Shown here in pieces: positions 8,017 to 16,446 of a stretch of DNA of 64,000 nt. The first letter of the stretch is position 1; the number at the start of each line of letters is the position of its first letter. This DNA comes from CALKAL01 sp051846895. Its GTDB lineage: Bacteria > Bacillota > Bacilli > Bacillales > Alkalibacillaceae. The translations under genes and the position numbers were made by a program. Where the stretch lies: positions 1 to 64,000 of the forward strand of contig JBPYCQ010000012.1 in the NCBI GenBank assembly GCA_051846895.1, written 5' to 3'. Under the pieces are notes generated by a model. The model did not search any database. It was not told where the DNA came from and saw nothing but the letters and a program-made list of their open reading frames with translations.

Positions 8017-8790
8017 CTATTCATGATTTAACAGAATTTGTGGTATATCTAATTTTGGATGCCGTATGATTTCAGGAGTTGTATGGTAAACTTTTTCTAA
8101 TGTTTCCTTTTCAATAATTTCCTCACTCGTTCCTATTTGGACAATTTCACCGCGGTCCATTAATACTAATCGTTCACAAAACTGGGCGGCTAAATTAAGA
8201 TCATGTAAAATCATGATAACTGTTAAGTCCTCACGCTTTTGCCAATCCTTAACGAGCTTCAAAATGCTTAACTGATGACCAATATCTAAAAATGTAGTTG
8301 GTTCATCTAAGATTAACAGCTTTGGCTCTTGGACCATCGCTTTAGCAATCGCCACGCGCTGTCTTTCGCCTCCACTTAATGTATCAAGCATTTGATCACG
8401 GAATGGAGTTAATTCTGTTATTTTTAAGACGTCATCAACTTTGTCATAGTCTTTTTTTCCTTCACGTTGAAAAAAACTTAAATGCGGATATCTCCCCATT
8501 AACACAGCATCAAATACAGTGATCGGATATGGCGCAAGACCTTCTTGAGTAAGTACTGCCACGTGTTGTGCAAACGTTTTTATACTCCACTCATGAACAG
8601 ACCTTCCTAACAAATCGATTGATCCATGAGAAGGACGTTCAAGTGCCGAAATTAATTTAACCAAAGTTGACTTCCCAGCACCATTTGGTCCTATGATTCC
8701 AATACATTCTCCACGATTCACCTGAAAAGAAACATTATGTATTATATTTTTATCATCTATCTGTTTATAAACAGACTGTAATTGGAGCAC
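8017..8790 (-). CDS. btuD: Cobalamin ABC transporter ATP-binding protein
   Basis: This is the ATPase of a FecCD/BtuCD-type importer, 257 residues. Walker A is GPNGAGKST, the signature is LSGGERQR, Walker B is LLILDEPT and the H-loop is ILHD. It is last in the btuF-btuC-btuD operon, 11 nt after the permease. Start GTG 8790 follows AGGAGG at 7 nt. The B12 riboswitch upstream of the operon identifies the ligand as cobalamin or another corrinoid, although the fold alone would also allow siderophore or haem. Confidence 0.9.
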   Translation of the reverse strand: MLQLQSVYKQIDDKNIIHNVSFQVNRGECIGIIGPNGAGKSTLVKLISALERPSHGSIDLLGRSVHEWSIKTFAQHVAVLTQEGLAPYPITVFDAVLMGRYPHLSFFQREGKKDYDKVDDVLKITELTPFRDQMLDTLSGGERQRVAIAKAMVQEPKLLILDEPTTFLDIGHQLSILKLVKDWQKREDLTVIMILHDLNLAAQFCERLVLMDRGEIVQIGTSEEIIEKETLEKVYHTTPEIIRHPKLDIPQILLNHE

Positions 8791-8801
8791 AGTTGTTCCT
8801 C

Positions 8802-9857
8802 CTAAAAATAGTCACGTTTTGCTTTACGTAATAAATAACCAAAAAATGGTGCACCGAGAAAAGCAGTAATAATGCCTAATGGTAGCTCACGTGGTGATAA
8901 AAGTAGTCTTGCAAAAAGATCTGCACTAACTAAAAATATGGCTCCACCAATGATCGATAATGGGAGTATGACCCGATAATCCGAACCAAAGATTAGACGG
9001 ATGATATGTGGAACAACGAGCCCTACAAAACCAATCGCCCCGGAGACCGATACAGCTGCGCCTGTCATTATCGACGCTAGTAATAATAATAAAAATCTCG
9101 TTCGCTGGACAGAAACACCACTATGATGTGCCGCTTCCTCTCCAAGACCTAACATATTTATTTCTTTAATAAAAAATAAAGAGATGACAGCCGTAACCGC
9201 AATAATTGGAAAGATAATAATGTTATAATCCCAACTAGTCAAGGATAAACTTCCCATCATCCAAAAAATGATCGTTTGTAACTTCTCATTTGACAGTGCC
9301 ATAATAAGTGACAGACAAGCACCAATAAATGCCTGAACAACGACACCAGCTAAAATAATCGTTTCTAGTCTAACTTTATTTTGTACACGCGACAGTAAAT
9401 AAACAATCATCAATGTCACGAACCCAAATACGAAAGCAACAAAAGGGAGAGTAAATCTCCCTAACCAGAAAAGTTGCCATCCAAAACCAATAACGAGTGC
9501 CGCACCAAACGAAGCGCCTGATGATACACCTAATATATATGGATCAGCTAAAGGATTCCGAAGCACCCCTTGGTAAATGGCTCCTGCTAACGCTAGAGCC
9601 GCACCAACAATCGCACCTAGAATAACACGTGGAAAACGAATATTCCATACGATTGTCTCTGTCGAATCGCTCCAATCTGGCGTAATCCAATTTTTAATAA
9701 TTGGAGTTTTTGAAAAAATAATTCGCCAAACTGTCATCCAATCGACTGACGCTGCCCCTAATGTTATCGAAACACTAATGACAGCTATCAGAATTCCAGT
9801 AAACAACGGAATCCATATCCATAATAATTTATGATTTCTCAAAGGATTTAAGGACAC
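8802..9857 (-). CDS. btuC: Cobalamin ABC transporter permease (FecCD family)
   Basis: A 351-residue integral membrane subunit with about ten hydrophobic helices, starting with LWIWIPLFTGILIAVISVSI. Family landmarks include FPRVILGAIVGAALALAGAIYQGVLRNPLADPYILG and SGAIGFVGLVVPHIIRLIFG, the segment that contacts the ATPase. GTG 9857 follows AAAAGGAG. It lies 14 nt after btuF and 11 nt before btuD, consistent with one transcript. Confidence 0.92.
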   Translation of the reverse strand: MSLNPLRNHKLLWIWIPLFTGILIAVISVSITLGAASVDWMTVWRIIFSKTPIIKNWITPDWSDSTETIVWNIRFPRVILGAIVGAALALAGAIYQGVLRNPLADPYILGVSSGASFGAALVIGFGWQLFWLGRFTLPFVAFVFGFVTLMIVYLLSRVQNKVRLETIILAGVVVQAFIGACLSLIMALSNEKLQTIIFWMMGSLSLTSWDYNIIIFPIIAVTAVISLFFIKEINMLGLGEEAAHHSGVSVQRTRFLLLLLASIMTGAAVSVSGAIGFVGLVVPHIIRLIFGSDYRVILPLSIIGGAIFLVSADLFARLLLSPRELPLGIITAFLGAPFFGYLLRKAKRDYF

Positions 9858-9871
9858 AATAGTTGCTCCTT

Positions 9872-10882
9872 TTATTCAAATAAATCAGGATATAATGCGT
9901 TAGCTAATTGTGTTAAACCATCTACTAATCTCGGCCCAGCTCTTGATAATAAATCACTGTGTATATCAACAACCTGCTCATTCTTAACCGCTGTCACACC
10001 TTGCCAGTTTTCACGACTTAGAACTGTTCCAGCTGGATCATCAACATAGTAGCCATAAGTTGTAATAATGACATCTGGATCACGTTCTAAAACGATTTCT
10101 TCACTCACTTGTGGCCAGCCTTCCATATCACCGATTATATTTTCTCCACCAGCAAGCGTTAATAATTCATGCAAAAATGTTCCTTTAGCTGCTGAAAACA
10201 GTTCTGGGTCAATTTCCATCCAGACAGATTTTCTTTCTTCTTCAGAAAGACCGCTCACTTTATCTTGAATAAATGCAACCTGCTCTTTCATATCTTTGAT
10301 TAGCTTATTAGCATTTTCTTCATTCCACGTTGCCTTACCTACTAATTCAAGATCTTCATAAACTTCTTCTAAACTTTGTGCCCCTAAAACGACCACCTTA
10401 ACTCCAACATCTCTTAACGCATCAACGTCTTGAGCATTTAATAAGTCAGCAACAACTAAGTCTGGCTCCAACTCAACAATTTTCTCAATATTTAAGTTCA
10501 TATCGCCAATTTTTTCAATTTCAAATACTTCCTCAGGATAATTGTCCCATTCAGTCACACCGATCACTTTATCACCAGCTCCGACAGCGAATACGATTTC
10601 TGTCGCACTTGGCACCGCTGTAATAATTTTTTCTGGTTTTTCCTCAATTGTTACTTCAGTTCCGGATTTGTCAGTAATCGTAACTGCTTTAGAGGCTTCA
10701 TCGGAATTACTTTGATCATCAGATTCCTTTTCTGCATCTTCGTTATTTTTTTCGACGTTCTCAACGTCATCTTTTTTATCTTCCTTGTCAGAATCATCAT
10801 TGTTTCCACAAGCTGCTAACCCGACAGCTAGTACTAAAAATAATGCTAGAAATAATCTGGTTAGTTTTTGTTTGTTAATCAT
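9872..10882 (-). CDS. btuF: Cobalamin-binding lipoprotein of ABC importer
   Basis: The extracytoplasmic solute-binding subunit. I chose ATG 10882 because AAGGAAG precedes it and it begins a proper lipoprotein signal (LAVGLAAC, lipid-modified Cys25). An upstream in-frame start at 10984 would run through the riboswitch attenuator. An acidic linker of about 45 residues follows. The helical-backbone binding fold is then recognisable by ERIITAVPSATEIVFAVGAGDKVIG-like and IVELEPDLVVADLLN-like segments. First gene of btuFCD; the adenosyltransferase gene found next to it in some Bacillus is absent. Confidence 0.9.
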   Translation of the reverse strand: MINKQKLTRLFLALFLVLAVGLAACGNNDDSDKEDKKDDVENVEKNNEDAEKESDDQSNSDEASKAVTITDKSGTEVTIEEKPEKIITAVPSATEIVFAVGAGDKVIGVTEWDNYPEEVFEIEKIGDMNLNIEKIVELEPDLVVADLLNAQDVDALRDVGVKVVVLGAQSLEEVYEDLELVGKATWNEENANKLIKDMKEQVAFIQDKVSGLSEEERKSVWMEIDPELFSAAKGTFLHELLTLAGGENIIGDMEGWPQVSEEIVLERDPDVIITTYGYYVDDPAGTVLSRENWQGVTAVKNEQVVDIHSDLLSRAGPRLVDGLTQLANALYPDLFE

Positions 10883-10910
10883 ATTCCATCTTCCTTTTCT
10901 ATTTTTTAGT

Positions 10911-10957
10911 AACAAAAATGCCCTCGTTTCCAACAGGATTCTAAGGAAACGAAGGCA
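10911..10957 (-). terminator. Attenuator terminator in the btu leader
   Basis: TGCCTTCGTTTCC (10945-10957) pairs with GGAAACGAGGGCA (10919-10931), followed by TTTTTG. It lies between the cobalamin riboswitch and the btuF start, so ligand-controlled premature termination is likely. Confidence 0.85.
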
Positions 10958-11035
10958 GTATAAACCTACTATAATTATCAACAATCGACAATTTATAGCC
11001 TTTCCTTTTAACCCCGAAGGAAATCGAGCTAAAAC

Positions 11036-11205
11036 AATTAGGCAGGTCTCCTGGCTCAGGATCGTAGCTTCCTATCCCTTCCCATCATTTATCATGACAG
11101 TGGTTAATAAGTCGCTCCCCATTCACAGTGGCGGGACCGCGTCGGATTTGCACCGAACTTCCCTTTTAAACAAACAATGACTGTTTGCACCTAATCGTTT
11201 TCATA
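11036..11205 (-). promoter_or_regulatory. Cobalamin riboswitch
   Basis: The minus strand carries the aptamer landmarks: GGTGCAAA near 11190, GGTGCAAATCCGACGCGG near 11145, the invariant GCGGTCCCGCCACTG at 11126-11140, GGGGAGCGAC, CCACTG, GGGAAGG, and the B12 box CTACGATCCTGAGCCAGG and following bases at 11045-11067. The order and spacing match the family closely. It controls btuFCD through the downstream attenuator. Confidence 0.97.
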
Positions 11206-11221
11206 TTCAATTCTACAAATT

Positions 11222-11250
11222 ATCTTACGTTCATTTTTCACTTAAGTCAA
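11222..11250 (-). promoter_or_regulatory. Promoter of the btu leader RNA
   Basis: Minus-strand TTGACT (11245-11250), a 17-bp spacer and TAAGAT (11222-11227) would start RNA about 10 nt upstream of the riboswitch aptamer. Confidence 0.6.
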
Positions 11251-11331
11251 TATAATAACTCTTAATCTATTATCATTTCTTGTCAAGTAATGATAAAATT
11301 TATCTTACTATTACAAAAATAGGTGATGCCT

Positions 11332-12573
11332 GTGAACTTAGGAGCTATGATTCAATATTACCGTACAAAAAAAGGATTAACACAAAAAGAATTAGCTAAT
11401 GGAATATGTTCGGTTTCTTATTTAAGTAAAATCGAAAACGGCTCTATTGAAACGAAACAAGATATTATTCAAATGCTGTTTGACCGTTTAGATGTGAACT
11501 ATATCGAAATCACATCTTATGACACTCAAACAATTAATGAAAAAATTTTAAGTCTTTATAAAAGAATTACTGAAAACAACCTTAAAGCTGCCAAAAATAT
11601 TTTAACTGATTTAAAAAGAATCATTACTCCTTTTCATCAGAAAGAAAGTCAAAATCTATTTGAACTCATTCATCTATATTATTTAATCGAAAACAAAAAT
11701 TCAGACGAAGTTGAACGCCGAATACAAAACGTCATAGATCTAAAAGACTATTTTACCGGGGAACATACATATTACTATCATAAAATAATCGGAGTCTATT
11801 ATAACTTTAGAGCCTATCCAAGTATGGCTATTGATTATTTTTACAAGGCTAAAGCTATTCTTGAAAAACTTTCGATTAAAGACCCTGAATTATATTATTT
11901 ATTAGCCATATCGTATACAAGAATGCAGCAACCAGCTCATTCCATTTATTACTGTCAAATAGCATTAGAACAGTTTACAAATGATTTGCTGTATGCAAGA
12001 GTTACAGATTGCTATAACTTATTAGGAATTAATTATATGCAACTCGGAGTCTATGATATTGCGAAGAGCTACTTTCACCAAATTTTAAACTCAAGGCCTA
12101 TGGGTGATGTCATTAGAATAAAAGTTCGTTCTTATCACAATTTAGGTCTTGTCTATTATGAGCAAGGCGATTATGATCAAGCGCTACATTACATTAATAA
12201 AGCACTTGATTTTGATTATGTTGCCTACGACAAGGTACAAACTCATTTCGTTAAGGCAAATATTTATTACTTCAAAAGAGATTTGGAACGAGCAAAAAAA
12301 TATTTGAAAATTGGAGAGCAAGAATTGAGTAAAACGAAATCATTAAAGTTCCAGAATAAATTCTACATCTTAAGGCATCAAATAAATAATACATTGGATA
12401 GTCCAGAGTTTATAAGAAAAGCAGAAAATGTCCTTATTCCTTACTTTCAAACAGTCGGCGAAACGAAAACATTAAAACTTCTATTTGATGAACTTGGTGA
12501 TATATTTTATAAAAAAGGGAATTATCAAAAGGCTGCAGAATATTATAAGTGGCTTAGTGAATTAAAAAAATAA
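11332..12573 (+). CDS. XRE-family regulator with TPR domain, paralogue of the 1440 gene
   Basis: The HTH at the N-terminus (LTQKELANGICSVSYLSKIEN) shares GICxxSYLSxIEN with the first paralogue. The remaining 350 residues are TPR-type helices (YNLLGINYMQLGVYDIAKSYF, YHNLGLVYYEQGDYDQALHYINKAL, LGDIFYKKGNYQKAAEYYKWL). I chose GTG 11332, 6 nt after AGGTG, which aligns with the paralogue's start; in-frame GTG 11323 and ATG 11326 lie inside that site. It is cotranscribed with the crotonase-family gene 14 nt downstream, so it may regulate its own operon. Peptide binding is an inference from the architecture. Confidence 0.87.
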   Translation: MNLGAMIQYYRTKKGLTQKELANGICSVSYLSKIENGSIETKQDIIQMLFDRLDVNYIEITSYDTQTINEKILSLYKRITENNLKAAKNILTDLKRIITPFHQKESQNLFELIHLYYLIENKNSDEVERRIQNVIDLKDYFTGEHTYYYHKIIGVYYNFRAYPSMAIDYFYKAKAILEKLSIKDPELYYLLAISYTRMQQPAHSIYYCQIALEQFTNDLLYARVTDCYNLLGINYMQLGVYDIAKSYFHQILNSRPMGDVIRIKVRSYHNLGLVYYEQGDYDQALHYINKALDFDYVAYDKVQTHFVKANIYYFKRDLERAKKYLKIGEQELSKTKSLKFQNKFYILRHQINNTLDSPEFIRKAENVLIPYFQTVGETKTLKLLFDELGDIFYKKGNYQKAAEYYKWLSELKK

Positions 12574-12587
12574 TGAGGTGATTTAAA

Positions 12588-13355
12588 ATGGATTCAGTAC
12601 TAGTGAATTATGATGGAATCGTAGCTACAGTTACGTTAAACAGACCTGAACAATTAAATGCAATGAACGAACAATTATTAAAAGAATTAAATGAAAAATT
12701 AAATGAAGTGAGAAATAGTGATGCGAAAATCGTTGTCTTAACTGGAGCAGGACGAGCTTTCTCAGCTGGGGGAGACCTTAACATGATGTTGAAAGCTGAT
12801 AGTCCAGATTCATTTGGCGAAATTATGAGTTCTATTAAGGAAATAGTTACTACGTTTTATTCTATGCCTAAAATAACGATTGCTAAAATTAACGGGGCTG
12901 CAGCTGGCCTTGGTTTAAGCCTTGCACTTGCAGCAGACTATACGATTGCAAGTACACATGCAAAAATCGCCATGAACTTCATTGGCATTGGTCTTATTCC
13001 TGATGGTGCGGGTCATTTCTTTATGGAACAACGACTAGGAACTGCAAAGGCTAAACATATGATTTGGGAAGGTAAAATGATGGTCGCAACTGAGGCAAAA
13101 GAGATTGGAATGATAGATGAAGTTGCAGAAAATATCGATGAAGCTGTAAAACTTTTAACTGATAAATTATCAAACGCACCTATCCTAGCAATGATCGAGA
13201 CGAAACGCGTATTACACAGTCAACATTTACCTACTTTAAAATCCGTTTTAGAGACTGAAACGAAAGGTCAACTTGCTATGCGCCAAACTTCAGATCATAA
13301 AGAGGGTGTTCAAGCATTTTTGGAAAAAAGGAAGCCTAATTTCAAAGGGGAATAA
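12588..13355 (+). CDS. Enoyl-CoA hydratase/isomerase family protein, probably an isomerase
   Basis: A 255-residue crotonase-fold enzyme acting on acyl-CoA. The oxyanion-hole segments are GRAFSAGGDLNMM and NGAAAGLGLSLALAADYT. The two Glu residues that act in true enoyl-CoA hydratases are replaced (AAGLGLS and AMNFIGIGL), while PDGAGHFFM keeps the Asp used by PaaG-type isomerases. An isomerase role is therefore more likely than hydration. Start ATG 12588 follows GAGGTGATTTAAA. It lies in an operon with the XRE/TPR regulator and has no other fatty-acid genes beside it. Confidence 0.85.
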   Translation: MDSVLVNYDGIVATVTLNRPEQLNAMNEQLLKELNEKLNEVRNSDAKIVVLTGAGRAFSAGGDLNMMLKADSPDSFGEIMSSIKEIVTTFYSMPKITIAKINGAAAGLGLSLALAADYTIASTHAKIAMNFIGIGLIPDGAGHFFMEQRLGTAKAKHMIWEGKMMVATEAKEIGMIDEVAENIDEAVKLLTDKLSNAPILAMIETKRVLHSQHLPTLKSVLETETKGQLAMRQTSDHKEGVQAFLEKRKPNFKGE

Positions 13356-13428
13356 TATTATTATAAATGCAATCGACTAAAACCATAGTTTAGTTGTTTA
13401 AGAGTACAAAATAGCAAACCAGAAGTAA

Positions 13429-13466
13429 AAAGGTATGTGAATTCGTAATTGAATTCGCATACCTTT
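13429..13466. terminator. Bidirectional terminator between crotonase and SMR genes
   Basis: AAAGGTATG and GAATTC arms pair with GAATTC and CATACCTTT around a 6-nt loop, with A and T tracts on both sides. It serves the convergent genes ending at 13355 and 13469. Confidence 0.8.
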
Positions 13467-13468
13467 AT

Positions 13469-13783
13469 TTAAGAAACAGCCTTTAGACCTGTTACACCAA
13501 TGATAATAATAATTAGGCTCACTATACGCCATAAGCTTTTTGACTCATTGAAAAAAATCATATTTACAAGAACCGCCGCAGACGTTCCTACGCCAACCCA
13601 AACAGCATATGCAACACTTACTTGTAGATAATTAAAGGAGGCATACAAAAAAACAAATGAACCACCAAATCCACCGAAGAAAACCAATGTATTAAAAAAC
13701 GATTTTCTTTCACTGAATCTGTTTAAGCCGATAACACCAACAAGTTCGAGCGCTGCAGCAATAAACACGTAAATCCATCCCAT
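13469..13783 (-). CDS. SMR-family small multidrug exporter subunit (YvdR-like)
   Basis: A 104-residue protein with four membrane helices. The conserved membrane Glu lies in IAAALELVGVIGLNRFS, and the family segment VAYAVWVGVGTSAAVLV is present. I chose ATG 13783 because GAGGAG lies 9 nt upstream; the longer frame to 13837 runs back into the partner gene. The stop codon of the partner overlaps the spacer (TAATATG), showing translational coupling. The TetR-SMR-SMR layout resembles B. subtilis yvdTSR. SMR pairs of this kind form heterodimers that export cationic compounds; the substrate here is unknown. Confidence 0.9.
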   Translation of the reverse strand: MGWIYVFIAAALELVGVIGLNRFSERKSFFNTLVFFGGFGGSFVFLYASFNYLQVSVAYAVWVGVGTSAAVLVNMIFFNESKSLWRIVSLIIIIIGVTGLKAVS

Positions 13784-13784
13784 A

Positions 13785-14138
13785 TTAAGCAACTCCTCCC
13801 CCTGATTCCATGTTCGAATTCGACTTATTATCTGCAAGATTCAAAGAAATAACGCCAATAACGAGTAGTCCAATGAAGAATCCTTTTTCCAAAATAAATG
13901 CTTCTCCAAATATAAATACATCCATAAGAGAAGTGCCGACTGTACCAGCTGCTGCGAAAATTGCATAGACTGTACCCGTTGGTAGCAACTCACATGCCTT
14001 TGAAAGTACAATAAAGTCTACAACAATAACAGGGACAATAATTGCCCAGTGCCACCATACATTAGCAACATTAAAGCCAAAAATCCAAAGCAGTTCAAAT
14101 AAACTAGTTAACATTACATATATCCAAGCTCTATTCAT
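13785..14138 (-). CDS. SMR-family small multidrug exporter subunit (YvdS-like)
   Basis: The 117-residue partner of the downstream SMR protein. It has four membrane helices, membrane Glu in LTSLFELLWIFGFN, and GTVYAIFAAAGTVGTSLMD. The C-terminus adds a short polar tail (SNSNMESGGG). ATG 14138 follows AGAGGG. A TetR operator copy sits at 14184-14202 between this start and the tetR gene, so the pair probably has its own repressed promoter. Confidence 0.9.
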   Translation of the reverse strand: MNRAWIYVMLTSLFELLWIFGFNVANVWWHWAIIVPVIVVDFIVLSKACELLPTGTVYAIFAAAGTVGTSLMDVFIFGEAFILEKGFFIGLLVIGVISLNLADNKSNSNMESGGGVA

Positions 14139-14183
14139 ATAAAATACCCTCTTTATAATGTAGTTTTAATCTTAAGCTCAATA

Positions 14184-14202
14184 ATGAATGAACGTCAGTC
14201 AT
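14184..14202 (-). promoter_or_regulatory. TetR operator copy 1, before the SMR genes
   Basis: ATGAATGAACGTCAGTCAT is an imperfect palindrome (ATGAATGA/TCAGTCAT). It matches the copy before tetR at 17 of 19 positions, differing only in two central bases. Confidence 0.8.
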
Positions 14203-14222
14203 ATTCGCGTAAAAAAGTAACG

Positions 14223-14804
14223 CTATTGGTGTGCCCCTATAGCGTTAACTACAAATTTATGTAGTTCATTTTTATGCTCTATAATTGACTTCTCATCTGG
14301 TTGATCGTAAAGATATACTTGTTCTGCTACCGATTCAATTGATCCTATAATAATTTTCGCAGCATATTTGACATTTACGTCAGATCGAACTTCTTGATTT
14401 TCTTTTCCTTTTTTTAGGATGTTCTCCATCCAGTTATATAGGGGAGCATATATATCCTCCCAATCACCTACATACCGTGTTTGTGTTAAACCTGTGTAAA
14501 TTAACTTAGTAAGTTCTTTATGCTCATTTGTTATATTAAATATTACGCGTATAATTTCTTCTATTTGCTGATTGATTGGGCCATCCTTTACCTCGCTAGT
14601 TATATCTTCTAATATTTTGCGGACCATCACTTCCGCAATGGCTGGCATGACAGCTAATTTAGAAGGAAAATATAAATAAAAAGTACCCTGAGCAATACTT
14701 GCTTTATTTACGATTTCAGAAATTGTCGCTTTTTCAATACCTTTATCAGAGAACACTTCAATCGCTGCTCGAATAATTCTTTCTCTTTTATCCACAATGT
14801 CCAC
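14223..14804 (-). CDS. TetR-family repressor of the SMR pair
   Basis: A 193-residue regulator. The N-terminal HTH is at residues 8-52 (IIRAAIEVFSDKGIEKATIS, then GTFYLYFPSK), and a helical ligand-binding domain follows. The start is GTG 14804 after AAAGGAG, with a second possible GTG nine bases later. The same operator sequence lies before this gene and before the SMR genes, so it likely represses both itself and the exporter. Gene order matches B. subtilis yvdT-yvdS-yvdR. Confidence 0.92.
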   Translation of the reverse strand: MDIVDKRERIIRAAIEVFSDKGIEKATISEIVNKASIAQGTFYLYFPSKLAVMPAIAEVMVRKILEDITSEVKDGPINQQIEEIIRVIFNITNEHKELTKLIYTGLTQTRYVGDWEDIYAPLYNWMENILKKGKENQEVRSDVNVKYAAKIIIGSIESVAEQVYLYDQPDEKSIIEHKNELHKFVVNAIGAHQ

Positions 14805-14819
14805 GTTCTCCTTTCAAAA

Positions 14820-14838
14820 ATGACTGACTATCATTCAT
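14820..14838 (-). promoter_or_regulatory. TetR operator copy 2, before tetR
   Basis: On the minus strand this reads ATGAATGATAGTCAGTCAT, the second copy of the 19-bp palindrome, placed 16 bp upstream of the tetR start. This predicts autorepression. Confidence 0.8.
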
Positions 14839-14926
14839 TGTAGCTCTTCTTTTAATTATTTGCAAGCAGTCAAGAAGTAGTATAAAAAACACTACCACAA
14901 ACATTGTTTATAGTTACGATAAGTAT

Positions 14927-14979
14927 AAAAAAGTAGTTCGTTTTGAAGTTTTTTAAAATCCACTCCAAAATTGAACTAC
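14927..14979 (-). terminator. Terminator after FMN reductase gene
   Basis: Minus-strand GTAGTTCAATTTTGGAG pairs imperfectly with CTTCAAAACGAACTAC and is followed by six T. It lies 24 bp after the reductase stop. Confidence 0.65.
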
Positions 14980-15002
14980 CTACAAATCAATCGATTACCT
15001 TT

Positions 15003-15560
15003 TTAATCAAGATATTCATCTTGTAATTTTTCACTCATTTCAATAAAATGAGCAAACACTTTAGCCAATTCATCAATCCTTCTTTTAATATCTTCATCAA
15101 TTAATTCATTTTCGTGTGTAAAATGGCTTGGCTGGGTATATACATAATTTGGTGTAACTAAGCATCTAAAATAATCTAATATCGGTTTCAATTGATTTTC
15201 AATTACTAAATGATGTTGATTAGTCCCGCCATTAGCAACCACTGCTACTGGCTTATAGCGTAAAGCTTTTGGCGAAATTAAGTCAAATAAGTTTTTTAAT
15301 ACACCAGGAATGGATCCTTGGAAAACCGGTGTCGCAATGATATACCCATCAGCTGTTTCCATTTCGTTAATTAATTTTTGAGTATCATCGTTATACTCGT
15401 TGGCAGGTCTTCCATCTGCAAATTCCATTTGGAAATTTTCTAAATATATATGATTGCACTTAATAATATTTGAATGTCTATTTAAAGCTTCTTCGACTTC
15501 ATTTAATAATGTCTTCGTTTTATCACCAATAATTGTCCCATTTAACAAGAGAACTTTCAA
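15003..15560 (-). CDS. NADPH-dependent FMN reductase family protein
   Basis: A 185-residue flavodoxin-fold oxidoreductase. Landmarks are MKVLLLNGTIIGDKTKTLL at the N-terminus (phosphate-binding loop), ADGYIIATPVFQGSIPGVLKNLFDLIS in the middle (isoalloxazine contact), and VAVVANGG. It reduces flavins, quinones or azo compounds; the substrate cannot be read from the sequence. The start is TTG 15560, 8 nt after AAGGAAGGGG. It is a single gene with its own terminator. Confidence 0.9.
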   Translation of the reverse strand: MKVLLLNGTIIGDKTKTLLNEVEEALNRHSNIIKCNHIYLENFQMEFADGRPANEYNDDTQKLINEMETADGYIIATPVFQGSIPGVLKNLFDLISPKALRYKPVAVVANGGTNQHHLVIENQLKPILDYFRCLVTPNYVYTQPSHFTHENELIDEDIKRRIDELAKVFAHFIEMSEKLQDEYLD

Positions 15561-15838
15561 AATGATGACCCCTTCCTTGTTATGCTTAATCTATAAATAT
15601 CATATTATCTTTTAAATTCTTTGTGAATGAATTAGCCATCTAATCTCCATTGTAAAACAAATCAACTATTAAACGTCAATTAATATACACTTTTTATCAA
15701 TAGAATTTTCAGTCATATTACATGGTTGTCATATAATTGTTAACCCACTGTTGCTCTGTTGTTATCCAGTTGAGATAAGTAATTGTTATACTGCGTATGG
15801 ATTAGAAACAAACCATTCTATTAAGGAAGGTGAAAAAT

Positions 15839-16396
15839 ATGAAAACATTCCTACTTAGTCTAGCATCCATAGTTGTTATAGGAACAAGCTGGCTATTTAT
15901 TGGACAAGATGTCTCAAAAATTAATGACAATAACACTGAAATAATTAATATATCAAATGTTACACAATCAACCTTAGCATTAAATGATAAAAAAAATATA
16001 ACAGTAATAGAGCCGAAAAAAGAACAACAAACTGCATCAACTCAAAAAACAAGCACACCGAAACATACTGAAAAGCAAATTGTACAAGTAAGTGAACAAA
16101 AAGAAGGTAAAACTATGTTCGTTACCGCAACGGCTTACACTGCAAATTGTGACGGGTGTAGTGGTGTAACATATACAGGCATTAATCTACATGAAAATCC
16201 TAATATGAAAGTCATTGCTGTTGATCCAAATGTAATTCCTATTGGCTCTAAAGTATGGGTCGAAGGATACGGAACTGCGATTGCCGGAGATATTGGTGGC
16301 GCAATCAAAGGAAATCGAATTGACGTATTCGTTCCTAATCAAGAAGAGGCAAAACGTTATGGTATAAAGCAAGTAAGAATTAAAATTATTGAATAA
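15839..16396 (+). CDS. Secreted 3D-domain protein (cell-wall hydrolase-like)
   Basis: A 185-residue exported protein with an N-terminal signal segment (TFLLSLASIVVIGTSWLFIG), a Lys/Thr-rich linker, and a C-terminal 3D domain. The three Asp motifs that name the domain are visible in VIAVDPNVIPIGSKVWV, AIAGDIGGAIKGNRIDVFV, with TATAYTANCDG at its front. Such domains occur in lytic transglycosylase-like proteins (YocH, YuiC). The usual LysM domains are absent, so wall anchoring is unclear. ATG 15839 lies 8 nt after AAGGAAGG; GTG 15830 is too close to the site. Confidence 0.88.
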   Translation: MKTFLLSLASIVVIGTSWLFIGQDVSKINDNNTEIINISNVTQSTLALNDKKNITVIEPKKEQQTASTQKTSTPKHTEKQIVQVSEQKEGKTMFVTATAYTANCDGCSGVTYTGINLHENPNMKVIAVDPNVIPIGSKVWVEGYGTAIAGDIGGAIKGNRIDVFVPNQEEAKRYGIKQVRIKIIE

Positions 16397-16402
16397 AATT
16401 TA

Positions 16403-16443
16403 AAAAACACCTGAAAAGTAATTAGAACTTTTCAGGTGTTTTT
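16403..16443. terminator. Bidirectional terminator between 3D-domain and ohr genes
   Basis: AAAACACCTGAAAAG pairs with CTTTTCAGGTGTTTTT around a 9-nt loop. It lies 6 nt after one stop and 3 nt before the convergent stop. Confidence 0.9.
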
Positions 16444-16446
16444 ACT

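Noticed and set aside
10883..10984. Longer btuF start at 10984
   Set aside because: It would place the coding start inside the riboswitch attenuator, and the later ATG has a proper site and lipoprotein signal.
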